DNA of 64,000 nucleotides, taken from assembly GCA_965232405.1 (NCBI GenBank), contig OZ246966.1, forward strand, positions 124,001-188,000, in the 5' to 3' direction. The stretch is from RCIO01 sp965232405 (lineage in GTDB: Bacteria > Pseudomonadota > Alphaproteobacteria > Rhizobiales > Rhizobiaceae). The translations under genes were made by a program, and so were the position numbers. A model generated the notes under the pieces. It saw only the letters and a program-made list of their open reading frames with translations. It had not been told where the DNA came from and ran no database searches. Below are positions 53,194 to 60,886 of this stretch, in pieces; position 1 is the first letter of the stretch; every line of letters begins with the position of its first letter.

Positions 53194-53996
53194 GCACCGA
53201 TCGCGAAACCCTGTCACCGGAAGAACTGGCGGACGCGGAAGCGCAGGTCGATCTGCCGGAGATCGGCTCGCGTGAACGCTACGACCCGCTGATGAAGGTG
53301 ATGACCAACCGCGTCACCGTGCGCGCGTTCGATCCGGACCATGAGGTGCCGCGCGAGCACTATGAAATGATACTGGAGGCGGCGCGCCATGCGCCATCGG
53401 GCGCCAATTCGCAGCCTTGGCACTTCATCGTGGTGACGGAGCCCGAACTCAAACAGGAGATCGCCAGCTACTTTGTTGATGAACAGCGCCAGCGCGCCAA
53501 GATGAAGATGAAATTCCCGACGCCCGACTATCGCGGCCTTGCGACCGCACCCGGTTTCATCGTTGTGGCCACGGATTTTCGCTGGGTGAACGCCTTCCCC
53601 GTGCTGCGCAATGACGACTCCGACCTCAACCGGATGTACCGCGAGAATGCCGAGCGCATCCTGCTGCAATCGGTGGCCGCCGCCACCATGTCGGCGCATC
53701 TGGCGGCCGGCGCGCTGGGCTACAATGTCTGGTGGATCACGGCGATCGGTCAGGAGGCCGCGCAGGAGGCAATGAAACCCCTGCTGGGCATCCCCGACGA
53801 ACTCTCGGTGCTCGACATCATGGCGTTCGGCCCTCCGGCCAAGGCGCCATACAAGCGCTGGCGCAGGGCGCCCGAAGACATCATCAACTGGAACCGCTTC
53901 GATCCCGCCCATCACATGACCGACGAGGAACTGGACGACTGGATTCAGAACCGGCGTCATCGCGTCATGTTCAAGGACGCATCGAAGATCGACTGA
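53190..53996 (+). CDS. nitroreductase-family FMN protein
   Basis: 268 residues. The FMN-binding start RVTVRAFDPDHEVPREHYE and ARHAPSGANSQPWHFIVV, then the long helical insertion with LLQSVAAATMSAHLAAGAL, are family-typical. Such proteins reduce nitro compounds, quinones or flavins, and some act in special catabolic steps. A role as reductase for the cluster's other enzymes is possible. It is coupled to the SDR gene upstream and is 15 nt before the DddP-like gene. Confidence 0.86.
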   Translation: MSTDRETLSPEELADAEAQVDLPEIGSRERYDPLMKVMTNRVTVRAFDPDHEVPREHYEMILEAARHAPSGANSQPWHFIVVTEPELKQEIASYFVDEQRQRAKMKMKFPTPDYRGLATAPGFIVVATDFRWVNAFPVLRNDDSDLNRMYRENAERILLQSVAAATMSAHLAAGALGYNVWWITAIGQEAAQEAMKPLLGIPDELSVLDIMAFGPPAKAPYKRWRRAPEDIINWNRFDPAHHMTDEELDDWIQNRRHRVMFKDASKID

Positions 53997-54011
53997 ATTG
54001 AGGGGATCTGC

Positions 54012-55382
54012 ATGGCGCCATCGGACCGGACCGGCAATTTCGGCCAACACCGCAAGATCATGCCATTCGTTCCGGGAGGTGCTATTCAGTCGGCCACCGA
54101 ACTGGAGGAGCAGTCCCGCCGCAAGGCCGCAGCGCTGAACCAGCATGTGCTTGGCTATGGTGCGCTGGCTGAGGCCGAGTGGCGCGCGGCCGGCATTCCC
54201 GATCCGGACCTTGCAGCGATGCGTCACTACCGGTTGGCGCGCATTCGCGCCGAGCTGGTGCGTCACGACTATGCCGGCCTGATTGTCTACGATCCGGTCA
54301 ACATCCGCTACGCAACCGACTCAACCAACATGCAACTCTGGGTGACACACAACGCCACCCGCTTCTGCTTCGTCGCTACCAACGGACCAGTCATTCTTTT
54401 TGACTATCACCATAGCGAACACCTGTCTGATCACGCTGGTATGGCCGACGAGGTACGTCCCGCCTATTCGACAATTTTCATGTATGGCGGCGACGAAATT
54501 GGAACGCGCATCAGGCGCTGGGCGGACGAGGTCGCGGACCTGTTGGCGGAGTTCGGCGGCGCCAACCGCCGCATCGCGATCGACTATCTGCAGCCGGATC
54601 AGCACGCCGGGCTCGCTGCACGCGGCATTTCGGTTCATGACGGCCAGCAAGTGATCGAACGCGCCCGCTCCATAAAATCAGCGGATGAAATCATCTGCAT
54701 GCGACGAGCCATCGTCTCCTGCGAAGCGGCGATGTCGGAAATGGAGGCTGGACTCAGACCAGGAATGAGCGAGAACGACCTATGGGCTCTGCTACACCAT
54801 GGCAACATTGTGCGCGGCGGAGAATGGATCGAGACGCGTCTATTGTCGTCGGGGCCGCGCACCAATCCGTGGTTTCAGGAATCTTCGTCGCGGACAATCC
54901 TGGCTGGTGATCTGGTCTCCTTCGACACGGACCTCATCGGACCCTACGGCTTCTGCTCGGATATCTCGCGGACATGGCTCGCAGGAACCGGAATGCCGAG
55001 CGATGAGCAACGCGCACTTTACCGCGTCGCCAGCGATCAGGTGATCCACAATACCGAGATCCTGAAGCCCGGCATGACACATCGCGAGCTTTGGGAAACG
55101 GCGCGGACATTGCCCGAAGACTGCCTGCCAAACCGCTATGGCGTTCTCTATCACGGCGTCGGGATGTGCGATGAATACCCGTCCATACCTTATCCGCAAG
55201 ACGTCGAGGACGGCGTTCCTGCAGACGATACACTCGAGCCGGGCATGGTGTTGTGTGTGGAAAGCTACACCGGGCGGCTTGGTGGCCACGAAGGTGTCAA
55301 ACTCGAAGAGCAGGTGCTGATCACAGACAACGGCCACGAGAAGCTGTCGAAATACCCGCTCGACTTACGACTTCTTGGGTAG
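54012..55382 (+). CDS. dddP: DddP-like M24 protein, candidate DMSP lyase
   Basis: 456 residues, close to DddP of Roseobacter. The identity rests on a full set of active-site residues: metal ligands Asp305, Asp307 and Asp317 (SFDTDLIG, CSDISRTW), His381 (LYHGVGMCDEYP), Glu417 (CVESYTG) and Glu432 (GVKLEEQVLI), plus Tyr376 and Asp387, which correspond to the DddP tyrosine and proposed catalytic base. Flanking blocks such as RGGEWIETRLLSSGPRTNPW also match. DddP splits dimethylsulfoniopropionate into acrylate and DMS. A lyase or hydrolase for another onium compound is the alternative. It is last in the run of six genes starting with the MttB-like gene. Confidence 0.75.
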   Translation: MAPSDRTGNFGQHRKIMPFVPGGAIQSATELEEQSRRKAAALNQHVLGYGALAEAEWRAAGIPDPDLAAMRHYRLARIRAELVRHDYAGLIVYDPVNIRYATDSTNMQLWVTHNATRFCFVATNGPVILFDYHHSEHLSDHAGMADEVRPAYSTIFMYGGDEIGTRIRRWADEVADLLAEFGGANRRIAIDYLQPDQHAGLAARGISVHDGQQVIERARSIKSADEIICMRRAIVSCEAAMSEMEAGLRPGMSENDLWALLHHGNIVRGGEWIETRLLSSGPRTNPWFQESSSRTILAGDLVSFDTDLIGPYGFCSDISRTWLAGTGMPSDEQRALYRVASDQVIHNTEILKPGMTHRELWETARTLPEDCLPNRYGVLYHGVGMCDEYPSIPYPQDVEDGVPADDTLEPGMVLCVESYTGRLGGHEGVKLEEQVLITDNGHEKLSKYPLDLRLLG

Positions 55383-55420
55383 ACGGCCAGTCAGAACGCC
55401 AAACGAAAGGAGACGCAGCC

Positions 55421-55576
55421 TTGGACGGATCGAAGATGGCAGTCGGCATCGCTATCGGCGTTGGCATCGGTGCTGCAATTGGCACCGCGATGGGCGATGT
55501 GGCGGTCGGTGTCGGCATGGGTGTTGCCATCGGCGCGGGCATTGGCTGGGCAATGTCACGCGACGGGAAGGACTGA
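55421..55576 (+). CDS. small glycine-zipper membrane protein
   Basis: 51 residues from a TTG at 55421, chosen because AAAGGAGA ends 7-8 nt upstream; an in-frame ATG at 55436 is the alternative. The whole body is a glycine-zipper pattern (VGIAIGVGIGAAIGTAMG and GVGMGVAIGAGIGWAMSR), likely two helices in the membrane. It follows the DddP-like gene by 38 nt. The 3' end overlaps the convergent PhnD-like gene by 21 nt. The function is unknown. Confidence 0.65.
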   Translation: MDGSKMAVGIAIGVGIGAAIGTAMGDVAVGVGMGVAIGAGIGWAMSRDGKD

Positions 55577-56371
55577 TCCTGTATCGGCCAGCGCGGCCCG
55601 CATGCGCACGACAATCTCGTCCGGTGTGTGGCGCGAGGTGATGAAGGGAAGCCCCTTGCGCTGCGCGGTCCAGCCGAAAACCGCGACCTCGCTTGCCGCC
55701 GGCTCGAAACGCCTCGCGAGTTGCCATGACCGGCAATCAATAGCGCAAACGTCCGCCCGCCCCTCGGCCACCGCAATGATCGAGGCGCGGTGCGAGCCGG
55801 ATTGAATGCGCTCGCCGAACAGGTCGAGGCTTTCGCCGGACGAGGCAAGATCGCGGTCGAGCGCCAAAATGCCGGACATGGAGTCGGGGCCGTTAAAGGC
55901 AAGGCGCTGCCCGTGCATCGCATCGACCGGCAGTGCCGCGCGTCCATCGCCGGGTGGTGTCACGTCATCCGCATTGGTCATCCGCATGACGATGGCGCTT
56001 GAGTAGAAGGCGTCCCTGCCGCCCGCGCAGTCGGAATAGTCCGGCTGTCCGACCACGCCAACATGCTCAGCCAGGCCGGCCTCCATCGGCCCCCAGCAGG
56101 TCTGGGCAAACAGCAGCGCCGGATGCCTCCAGAGCGTTTGCATATCAAATTCGTCAGGCGGCAAAGTTGCCGGGTCAGGCGCAATCACCCTGCCCTCACC
56201 GTCCGTGATCCCGCCAGGCACAGCCGCCATGTCGGCATTGCGGCGGACCAGCCTGTCTGGCGCTTCGATCCCGACGGTACGAAGCACCTCGCACAAGCCG
56301 GCCCATTGTGCGTCGGTCTCGGCCCGCATTTCGGGCCAGTCATACATGGGTAACGCGGCAATGAAGGTCAT
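55556..56371 (-). CDS. PhnD/SsuA-like substrate-binding domain protein without signal peptide
   Basis: 271 residues from the ATG at 56371, with a GTG one codon earlier. It begins TFIAALPMYDWPEMRAETDA with no leader, then shows GVVGQPDYSDCAGG, RLAFNGPDSMSGILAL and GRADVCAIDCRSWQL, features of the PhnD-type phosphonate/phosphate-binding proteins. As no signal peptide or transporter genes are present, it is probably cytoplasmic and may bind a small ligand as a sensor or enzyme. Similar leaderless genes occur in other rhizobia. A longer start with a leader is not available in frame. Confidence 0.75.
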   Translation of the reverse strand: MTFIAALPMYDWPEMRAETDAQWAGLCEVLRTVGIEAPDRLVRRNADMAAVPGGITDGEGRVIAPDPATLPPDEFDMQTLWRHPALLFAQTCWGPMEAGLAEHVGVVGQPDYSDCAGGRDAFYSSAIVMRMTNADDVTPPGDGRAALPVDAMHGQRLAFNGPDSMSGILALDRDLASSGESLDLFGERIQSGSHRASIIAVAEGRADVCAIDCRSWQLARRFEPAASEVAVFGWTAQRKGLPFITSRHTPDEIVVRMRAALADTGSVLPVA

Positions 56372-56417
56372 CACCGCTGGTTAGCGCCGTACTGTTCGCA
56401 ATGCCACAGGTCTGCCG

Positions 56418-57428
56418 CTATTCCTTGGGCGGCTTGGCCGGCACCGGCGCGGTTCCCAGACCCTGCAGATTGGCGGCCCTGACCCTTGGCCGGAACGCCC
56501 TGCCCGGCTCCGGCTCGCGCCTCAGGACCGGATGCACGACAGACTGCTTGGGCTGGAAGGCGAACTCGCGCAGCAGCGTCAGGTAGTTCGGGTAATAATA
56601 TCCGTCATTGGCCTTCAGCCATTCCTCACGCCGTTCCCGAAACGCCGCCGGCAGCTTGTACCAGGCCACATTCGGCATCTTGTGATGCACGTAGTGAAGG
56701 TTGTTGTTGAGGAACAGAACCGACAGCGGCGTGCGTTCCACGATCAGGGTTCGACCGTCCGGCCGCTCCGACCACCGGTGTTCGGCATAGGTGCGGATCG
56801 CGATCAGCGACTGACCGAGATAGGCCGGGATCAGATAGGCCCAGATCGGCATATCAAACACGGCGATCACGACTGGCACCACTATCGCAAGCCCGATGAA
56901 GTGATGCAGCCAGGCGCGCAGCACCGCTCTGTCGCCTTCGGCCGCAAGTCTCGCATCGCCCAGAAAGAATCCGGCATTGCTCAAAAGCGGCCCCAGAAAG
57001 AAGCGGCCGACCATCGTATTGTTCATGACCAGCAGCTTCTGCACCCAGACCGGCATCGCCCGGTATTGCCACAGCGCCTTGAAGTAGCTCTCGGGGTCGT
57101 CGAGTGGATCGGTCAGCCGCTCGTCGGCGTGATGACGCAAATGGGTCGACTTGAAGCGGCGGTAGGGCCAGGTCAGGCCGATTGGCAGGCCGACCAGTAT
57201 CTCGTTCACAAGCGCATTGCGGGTCGGGTGTCCGTGCGCGGCCTCGTGCATCAGCGACGACTGCAGCGCGACGATGAATGTCAGGACGACAAGCGCGAGA
57301 ACCGGATTTGCGGGCCACAGCACAAGACCGGCAAATGCCCAGATGATGTAACAGGCCGCGATCAGTGCGACCGTTGGCCATTCAATGCGGGCAAGCTTGC
57401 CCGCACGCTCGGGCATGCGCGTGCTCAT
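56418..57428 (-). CDS. fatty acid desaturase family di-iron protein
   Basis: 336 residues with about four membrane segments and three histidine boxes: HEAAH (61-65), HLRHH (96-100) and HYVHH (245-249). These bind the di-iron centre of membrane desaturases and hydroxylases. It would introduce a double bond or hydroxyl in an acyl chain or alkyl compound; the substrate is open. It is divergent from an XRE-type regulator gene, with a symmetric site between them, which suggests that the regulator controls it. Confidence 0.88.
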   Translation of the reverse strand: MSTRMPERAGKLARIEWPTVALIAACYIIWAFAGLVLWPANPVLALVVLTFIVALQSSLMHEAAHGHPTRNALVNEILVGLPIGLTWPYRRFKSTHLRHHADERLTDPLDDPESYFKALWQYRAMPVWVQKLLVMNNTMVGRFFLGPLLSNAGFFLGDARLAAEGDRAVLRAWLHHFIGLAIVVPVVIAVFDMPIWAYLIPAYLGQSLIAIRTYAEHRWSERPDGRTLIVERTPLSVLFLNNNLHYVHHKMPNVAWYKLPAAFRERREEWLKANDGYYYPNYLTLLREFAFQPKQSVVHPVLRREPEPGRAFRPRVRAANLQGLGTAPVPAKPPKE

Positions 57429-57562
57429 ACTGCTCCTTCATGTCGGTTGCCGGACCGCGACTCGCGGCCCGAAAGAACCCCTGACACAGAAATGTCAGTA
57501 GGGTGTCAGTGCCGCAACGCGACAATGCGCAGTAAGTGTTGATTATGCGACGCAAACGCTGC

Positions 57563-57586
57563 ATATGTTGCATATAGTAAACATAT
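57563..57586. promoter_or_regulatory. candidate operator between desaturase and XRE regulator
   Basis: ATATGTT and AACATAT form a perfect 7-10-7 inverted repeat, 26 nt before the regulator's ATG. The loop holds TATAGT, a -10-like hexamer. Position fits autoregulation by the XRE protein and possibly control of the divergent desaturase. Confidence 0.45.
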
Positions 57587-57611
57587 CGGCATTTTCCGCG
57601 ACGGAAACATC

Positions 57612-58451
57612 ATGGACAAGCGCGATCTCTCATCCCTGTTTCGTGAGCGGCTGCGCATGCTTCTCACGCGCTCCGGCGACAACCAGTCGGCCTTCGCGGC
57701 TGCCGTTGGCATAGACCGCTCCGCCCTCTCGCAGCTTCTGTCCGGCACCTCGACGCGTCTGCCCCGCGCCGAAACGCTGCTCAACATAGCCAACGAATAC
57801 AAGGTCTCGCTCGATTGGCTCATGGGGCTCAGCCAGGACGAAGGCGTTACCGGCGAGATCCGCGCCAGCCTTGAAATCGAGGAGGGTTCGGGCGCCTTTG
57901 AGCGCACCCTGCTGGCGCGCTGGCACGCCGAAGCGGTGGGCACGAAAATCCGATATGTGCCGGCCGGCATTCCGGACCTGCTGCGGACACCGGAAATCAT
58001 CGACTACGAGGCTGGCATAACCAAGCGAAGCCCCGAGGCGCAGACGAAGGAGGCTCTCTACCGGCTGGAATATAATCGCCTGCCCGAAACCGACATGGAA
58101 GTGTGCATGCCGCTCCACATGCTTGAAATATTCAAGGAAGGGCGCGGCGTCTGGTCAGGCCTGCCGGACGAAGCGCGCCGCCGGCAGCTCAATCACATGG
58201 CGCATTTGCTGGACGACCTCTACCCCACCTTCCGGCTTTATCTGTATGACGGCCGCCAGCGCTATTCGATCCCCTACACAATCTTCGGGTCCATCCGGGC
58301 GGCGATATTCGTTGGCGACATGTATCTGGTCCTCAATGCCACCGACCCTGTGCGCACCCTGACCCGCCATTTCGACAATCTGATCCGTGCCGCCGTCGTG
58401 AACGCGCATGAGACACCTGCCCACGCCCGCAAACTTGCCGGCATGCTCTGA
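57612..58451 (+). CDS. XRE-family transcriptional regulator
   Basis: 279 residues. The N-terminal helix-turn-helix is SLFRERLRMLLTRSGDNQS then FAAAVGIDRSALSQLLSG. The C-terminal 200 residues include LPRAETLLNIANEYKVSLDW and then a region I do not recognise, with VCMPLHMLEIFKEGRGVW and RYSIPYTIFGSIRAAIFVGDMYLV. It is not LexA-like. The neighbour desaturase gene and the symmetric site between them suggest a local regulator, perhaps of lipid composition. Confidence 0.82.
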   Translation: MDKRDLSSLFRERLRMLLTRSGDNQSAFAAAVGIDRSALSQLLSGTSTRLPRAETLLNIANEYKVSLDWLMGLSQDEGVTGEIRASLEIEEGSGAFERTLLARWHAEAVGTKIRYVPAGIPDLLRTPEIIDYEAGITKRSPEAQTKEALYRLEYNRLPETDMEVCMPLHMLEIFKEGRGVWSGLPDEARRRQLNHMAHLLDDLYPTFRLYLYDGRQRYSIPYTIFGSIRAAIFVGDMYLVLNATDPVRTLTRHFDNLIRAAVVNAHETPAHARKLAGML

Positions 58452-58510
58452 ACACCACAAAAGCCGACAAATTTTTCATCGATTTCGCGCCCAGGCGAAC
58501 GCTCTGCGCA

Positions 58511-58538
58511 TTGACAGATATAAAGACTTCTTTATATC
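58511..58538 (+). promoter_or_regulatory. promoter with perfect palindromic operator upstream of bmt
   Basis: A consensus -35 hexamer TTGACA (58511-58516) is followed after 16 nt by TATATC as -10. The spacer and -10 are one perfect inverted repeat at 58517-58538, with 10-bp arms (left arm GATATAAAGA) and a 2-nt centre. Palindromes of the form ATATAAAGA-TCTTTATAT are, as I recall, the sites of ArsR-family SahR/SamR regulators of the methionine cycle, which fits the methyltransferase gene 31 nt downstream. Confidence 0.7.
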
Positions 58539-58568
58539 GTTATTTCATCGCCAAGAGAGTTCCATATC

Positions 58569-59588
58569 ATGCATAATCCAATCGACGCGCTTCTGGAAAA
58601 GAAGGGTGTTCTCCTCGCAGATGGCGCCACCGGCACGAACCTGTTTGCAATGGGCTTGTCCTCCGGCGAAGCGCCGGAGCTGTGGAACGAGACCGACACG
58701 GAAAAGGTGACCGCCCTGCACAAGGGTTTCGTCGATGCCGGCGCTGATATTGTGCTCACCAACTCGTTTGGCGGCACCCGCCACCGGCTCAAGCTGCATG
58801 ACGCGCAGGATCGCGTGTTCGATATCAACAAGCGCGCTGCCGAGATCGCGCGCGCCGTGGTCGATGCCGCTGGACGCGAGGTCATTGTCGCTGGGTCCGT
58901 CGGTCCGACCGGGGAATTGCTGGTTCCGCTGGGCGCGCTGACCTTCGAGGAAGCTGTCGAGGCATTTGTCGAGCAGATGGAAGGCCTGAAGGCAGGCGGC
59001 GCAGACGTGATCTGGGTCGAGACCATGTCATCGCCGGACGAAATCCGCGCTGCAGCCGAGGCGGCCATCAAGGTCGGCATGCCCTACACCTTTACTGCAT
59101 CCTTCGACACGGCGGGCCGCACCATGATGGGCCTGCACCCGCGCGACATTCACGGCGTTGCCGACGGGCTTTCCGACGCGCCGGTTGCTGTTGGCGCCAA
59201 TTGCGGCGTCGGAGCGTCAGACATCCTGGCCTCGCTGATCGACATGAGCGAGGCGAAGGCAGAAGCGACACTCATCGTGAAGGGCAATTGCGGCATCCCC
59301 GAATTCCGTGGCGCTGAAATCCACTATTCAGGCACGCCTGAGCTGATGGCCGATTATGTGCGGCTTGCCGTCGATTCCGGCGCAAGGATCATCGGCGGCT
59401 GCTGCGGCACGTCGTTCGACCATATCAGGGCGATGCGCACGGCGCTGGACGAACACACCCGTTCGGCGCGTCCGAGCGTGGTGGACATCACCAACCGGAT
59501 CGGCCCGATGCGCAACAAGACCGCAGACGAAAGCGGTGCGGGCGCCGCTGGAGCTCCTCGCCGCGAACGCCGCCGCGCCAGGGGCTGA
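58569..59588 (+). CDS. bmt: betaine-homocysteine S-methyltransferase
   Basis: 339 residues. The Pfam homocysteine-methyltransferase barrel has the zinc cysteines Cys212 (VGANCGVGAS), Cys278 and Cys279 (IIGGCCGTS), and the N-terminal LLADGATGTNLFAMGL. It moves a methyl from glycine betaine to homocysteine, giving dimethylglycine and methionine. An Arg/Ala-rich tail of about 40 residues (RNKTADESGAGAAGAPRRER) extends beyond the conserved core. It is monocistronic, and links the methionine cycle with the betaine-type cluster upstream. Confidence 0.88.
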   Translation: MHNPIDALLEKKGVLLADGATGTNLFAMGLSSGEAPELWNETDTEKVTALHKGFVDAGADIVLTNSFGGTRHRLKLHDAQDRVFDINKRAAEIARAVVDAAGREVIVAGSVGPTGELLVPLGALTFEEAVEAFVEQMEGLKAGGADVIWVETMSSPDEIRAAAEAAIKVGMPYTFTASFDTAGRTMMGLHPRDIHGVADGLSDAPVAVGANCGVGASDILASLIDMSEAKAEATLIVKGNCGIPEFRGAEIHYSGTPELMADYVRLAVDSGARIIGGCCGTSFDHIRAMRTALDEHTRSARPSVVDITNRIGPMRNKTADESGAGAAGAPRRERRRARG

Positions 59589-59596
59589 CGCGATCG

Positions 59597-60043
59597 TCAG
59601 ACATCTGCGGGGTCGACGCCAACCACCAGTTCGCTCAAAACGCGAGCGTAGAGCTCTTCCTGCGCTTCCAGCCACGCATATGCGCGCGGCCAGCTTTCGG
59701 GATCATTGACTGGTAGCTGCTCACGGCTCAGATAGCAGCAACCTTTGAAACCCGTCAGGCTGGCGCCGAGCGCCTTGCCAAGCTGCGGTTCGAACGCCGA
59801 CAGCCGGTGCAGCGTGGTCTTGTAGCCCTCGCCGCGCGCGCCCCTCACAAACAGGCCGACGCTGCGATTGGTCAGATAGAGTGAAATGACGAGATCGTCG
59901 GCAACCTGCCGCCAGCGCGAATAGAGGCTGCCATGGTCGATCCTGACCGGGTCGCGGTAGGCGACATAACCATCCCAGAATGTCCTGATTTCGGCTGCCG
60001 ATATGGATCGGAGCCGACTTCGTGCAATGTCCCACTCGTCCAT
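59597..60043 (-). CDS. hypothetical protein, no recognised family
   Basis: 148 residues from the ATG at 60043; an earlier start at 60085 is open. The sequence begins MDEWDIARSRLRSISAAEI and includes YSRWRQVADDLVISLYLTNRSVGLFVRG and LGASLTGFKGCCYLSREQLP. The middle resembles the DUF4268-type or other DNA-repair-associated domains only vaguely, and I assign none. It converges on bmt with 8 nt between stops and is downstream of the PadR gene on the same strand, with 70 nt between. Confidence 0.6.
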   Translation of the reverse strand: MDEWDIARSRLRSISAAEIRTFWDGYVAYRDPVRIDHGSLYSRWRQVADDLVISLYLTNRSVGLFVRGARGEGYKTTLHRLSAFEPQLGKALGASLTGFKGCCYLSREQLPVNDPESWPRAYAWLEAQEELYARVLSELVVGVDPADV

Positions 60044-60113
60044 ATGTCGCTGCCGTGTCCTGCCAGCATGATCGTAGCAGGACACGGCGTTCGCGAAACA
60101 GGAAACAACGAAC

Positions 60114-60704
60114 CTAAAGGTCCTCGATTTCGCGCCGCGCGGTCTTCAGCAGGTCGCGCGCCTTCTCCATCTGGTCTGCACTCCACTCCCCGCTGCGCAT
60201 GCGCGAGTGGATCGTCCAGCGAAGAGCCCTGAGTTCGTCGCCGATCGCCACGCCGCCGGCGCGGCCGGCAACGTGCTGTATCTGCGCATTGATGCGCTCA
60301 AGCTCGGCCTTGTTCTCTTCCAGATAGGCCCTGCCCTGATCGGTGATCGAAAAAAGGCGCTTGTTGCCTTCCGCTTCCGATACCACCAGATCAGCCTCTT
60401 CCAGCATCTGAAGCATTGGATAGATCGCGCCCGGGCTCGGCGCGTAGGCGCCCTGGAACTTCGCTTCCAGCGCCTTGATGATGTCGTAGCCGTGGCGCGG
60501 TTCCTCCGCGATCAGGCCGAGCACGACAAGCCGCAGCGCACCGGAATCGAACATGCGCGGGCCGCGCCCGCCAAACGGGCCGCCGCGATGACGCCCGAAA
60601 GGCCCGCCCCTGCCGCGCCGGCGGCTGTGGCCGCCGCCTTCGTCGGCGCTCATATGCCAGCCGTGGCTGCATTGGCCCCTGTGATGTTTGTGTCTATGCA
60701 TCAT
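60114..60704 (-). CDS. PadR-family regulator with His-rich N-terminus (NfeR/YqjI-like)
   Basis: 196 residues. The first 50 residues are very rich in His, Gly and Arg (MMHRHKHHRGQCSHGWHMS and several FGRHRGG-like repeats), then a PadR winged helix follows: MFDSGALRLVVLGLIAEEPRHGYDIIKALE and YAPSPGAIYPMLQMLEEADLV. E. coli YqjI (NfeR) has the same plan and senses nickel/iron with its His-rich arm. A strong AAGGAG precedes the ATG. Palindromic repeats upstream suggest autoregulation. The gene it regulates elsewhere, a ferric reductase (yqjH), is not here. Confidence 0.8.
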   Translation of the reverse strand: MMHRHKHHRGQCSHGWHMSADEGGGHSRRRGRGGPFGRHRGGPFGGRGPRMFDSGALRLVVLGLIAEEPRHGYDIIKALEAKFQGAYAPSPGAIYPMLQMLEEADLVVSEAEGNKRLFSITDQGRAYLEENKAELERINAQIQHVAGRAGGVAIGDELRALRWTIHSRMRSGEWSADQMEKARDLLKTARREIEDL

Positions 60705-60716
60705 GCTTCTCCTTTA

Positions 60717-60763
60717 GAAGATATATCGTTAGCAAGTTATATCTGTTAAAAGATATATCTTTT
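60717..60763. promoter_or_regulatory. operator cluster upstream of the PadR gene
   Basis: The stretch holds a perfect 16-bp palindrome AAAAGATATATCTTTT (60748-60763) and two more ATATATC- or TATATC-type half sites at 60717-60728 and 60734-60744, all within 60 nt of the start codon. Repeats of this kind are typical of PadR autoregulation. Confidence 0.65.
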
Positions 60764-60886
60764 CAAGAGGCATTTGAAAAATTGCTGCGCGTGCTGGTTG
60801 GGCCACCAACCCACGCACTACCGAAACGCTTCGGCCGGATGTTGAACGAGAAGAGGTTTTCCGGGCGTAATCCCGCACCAAGCCGG

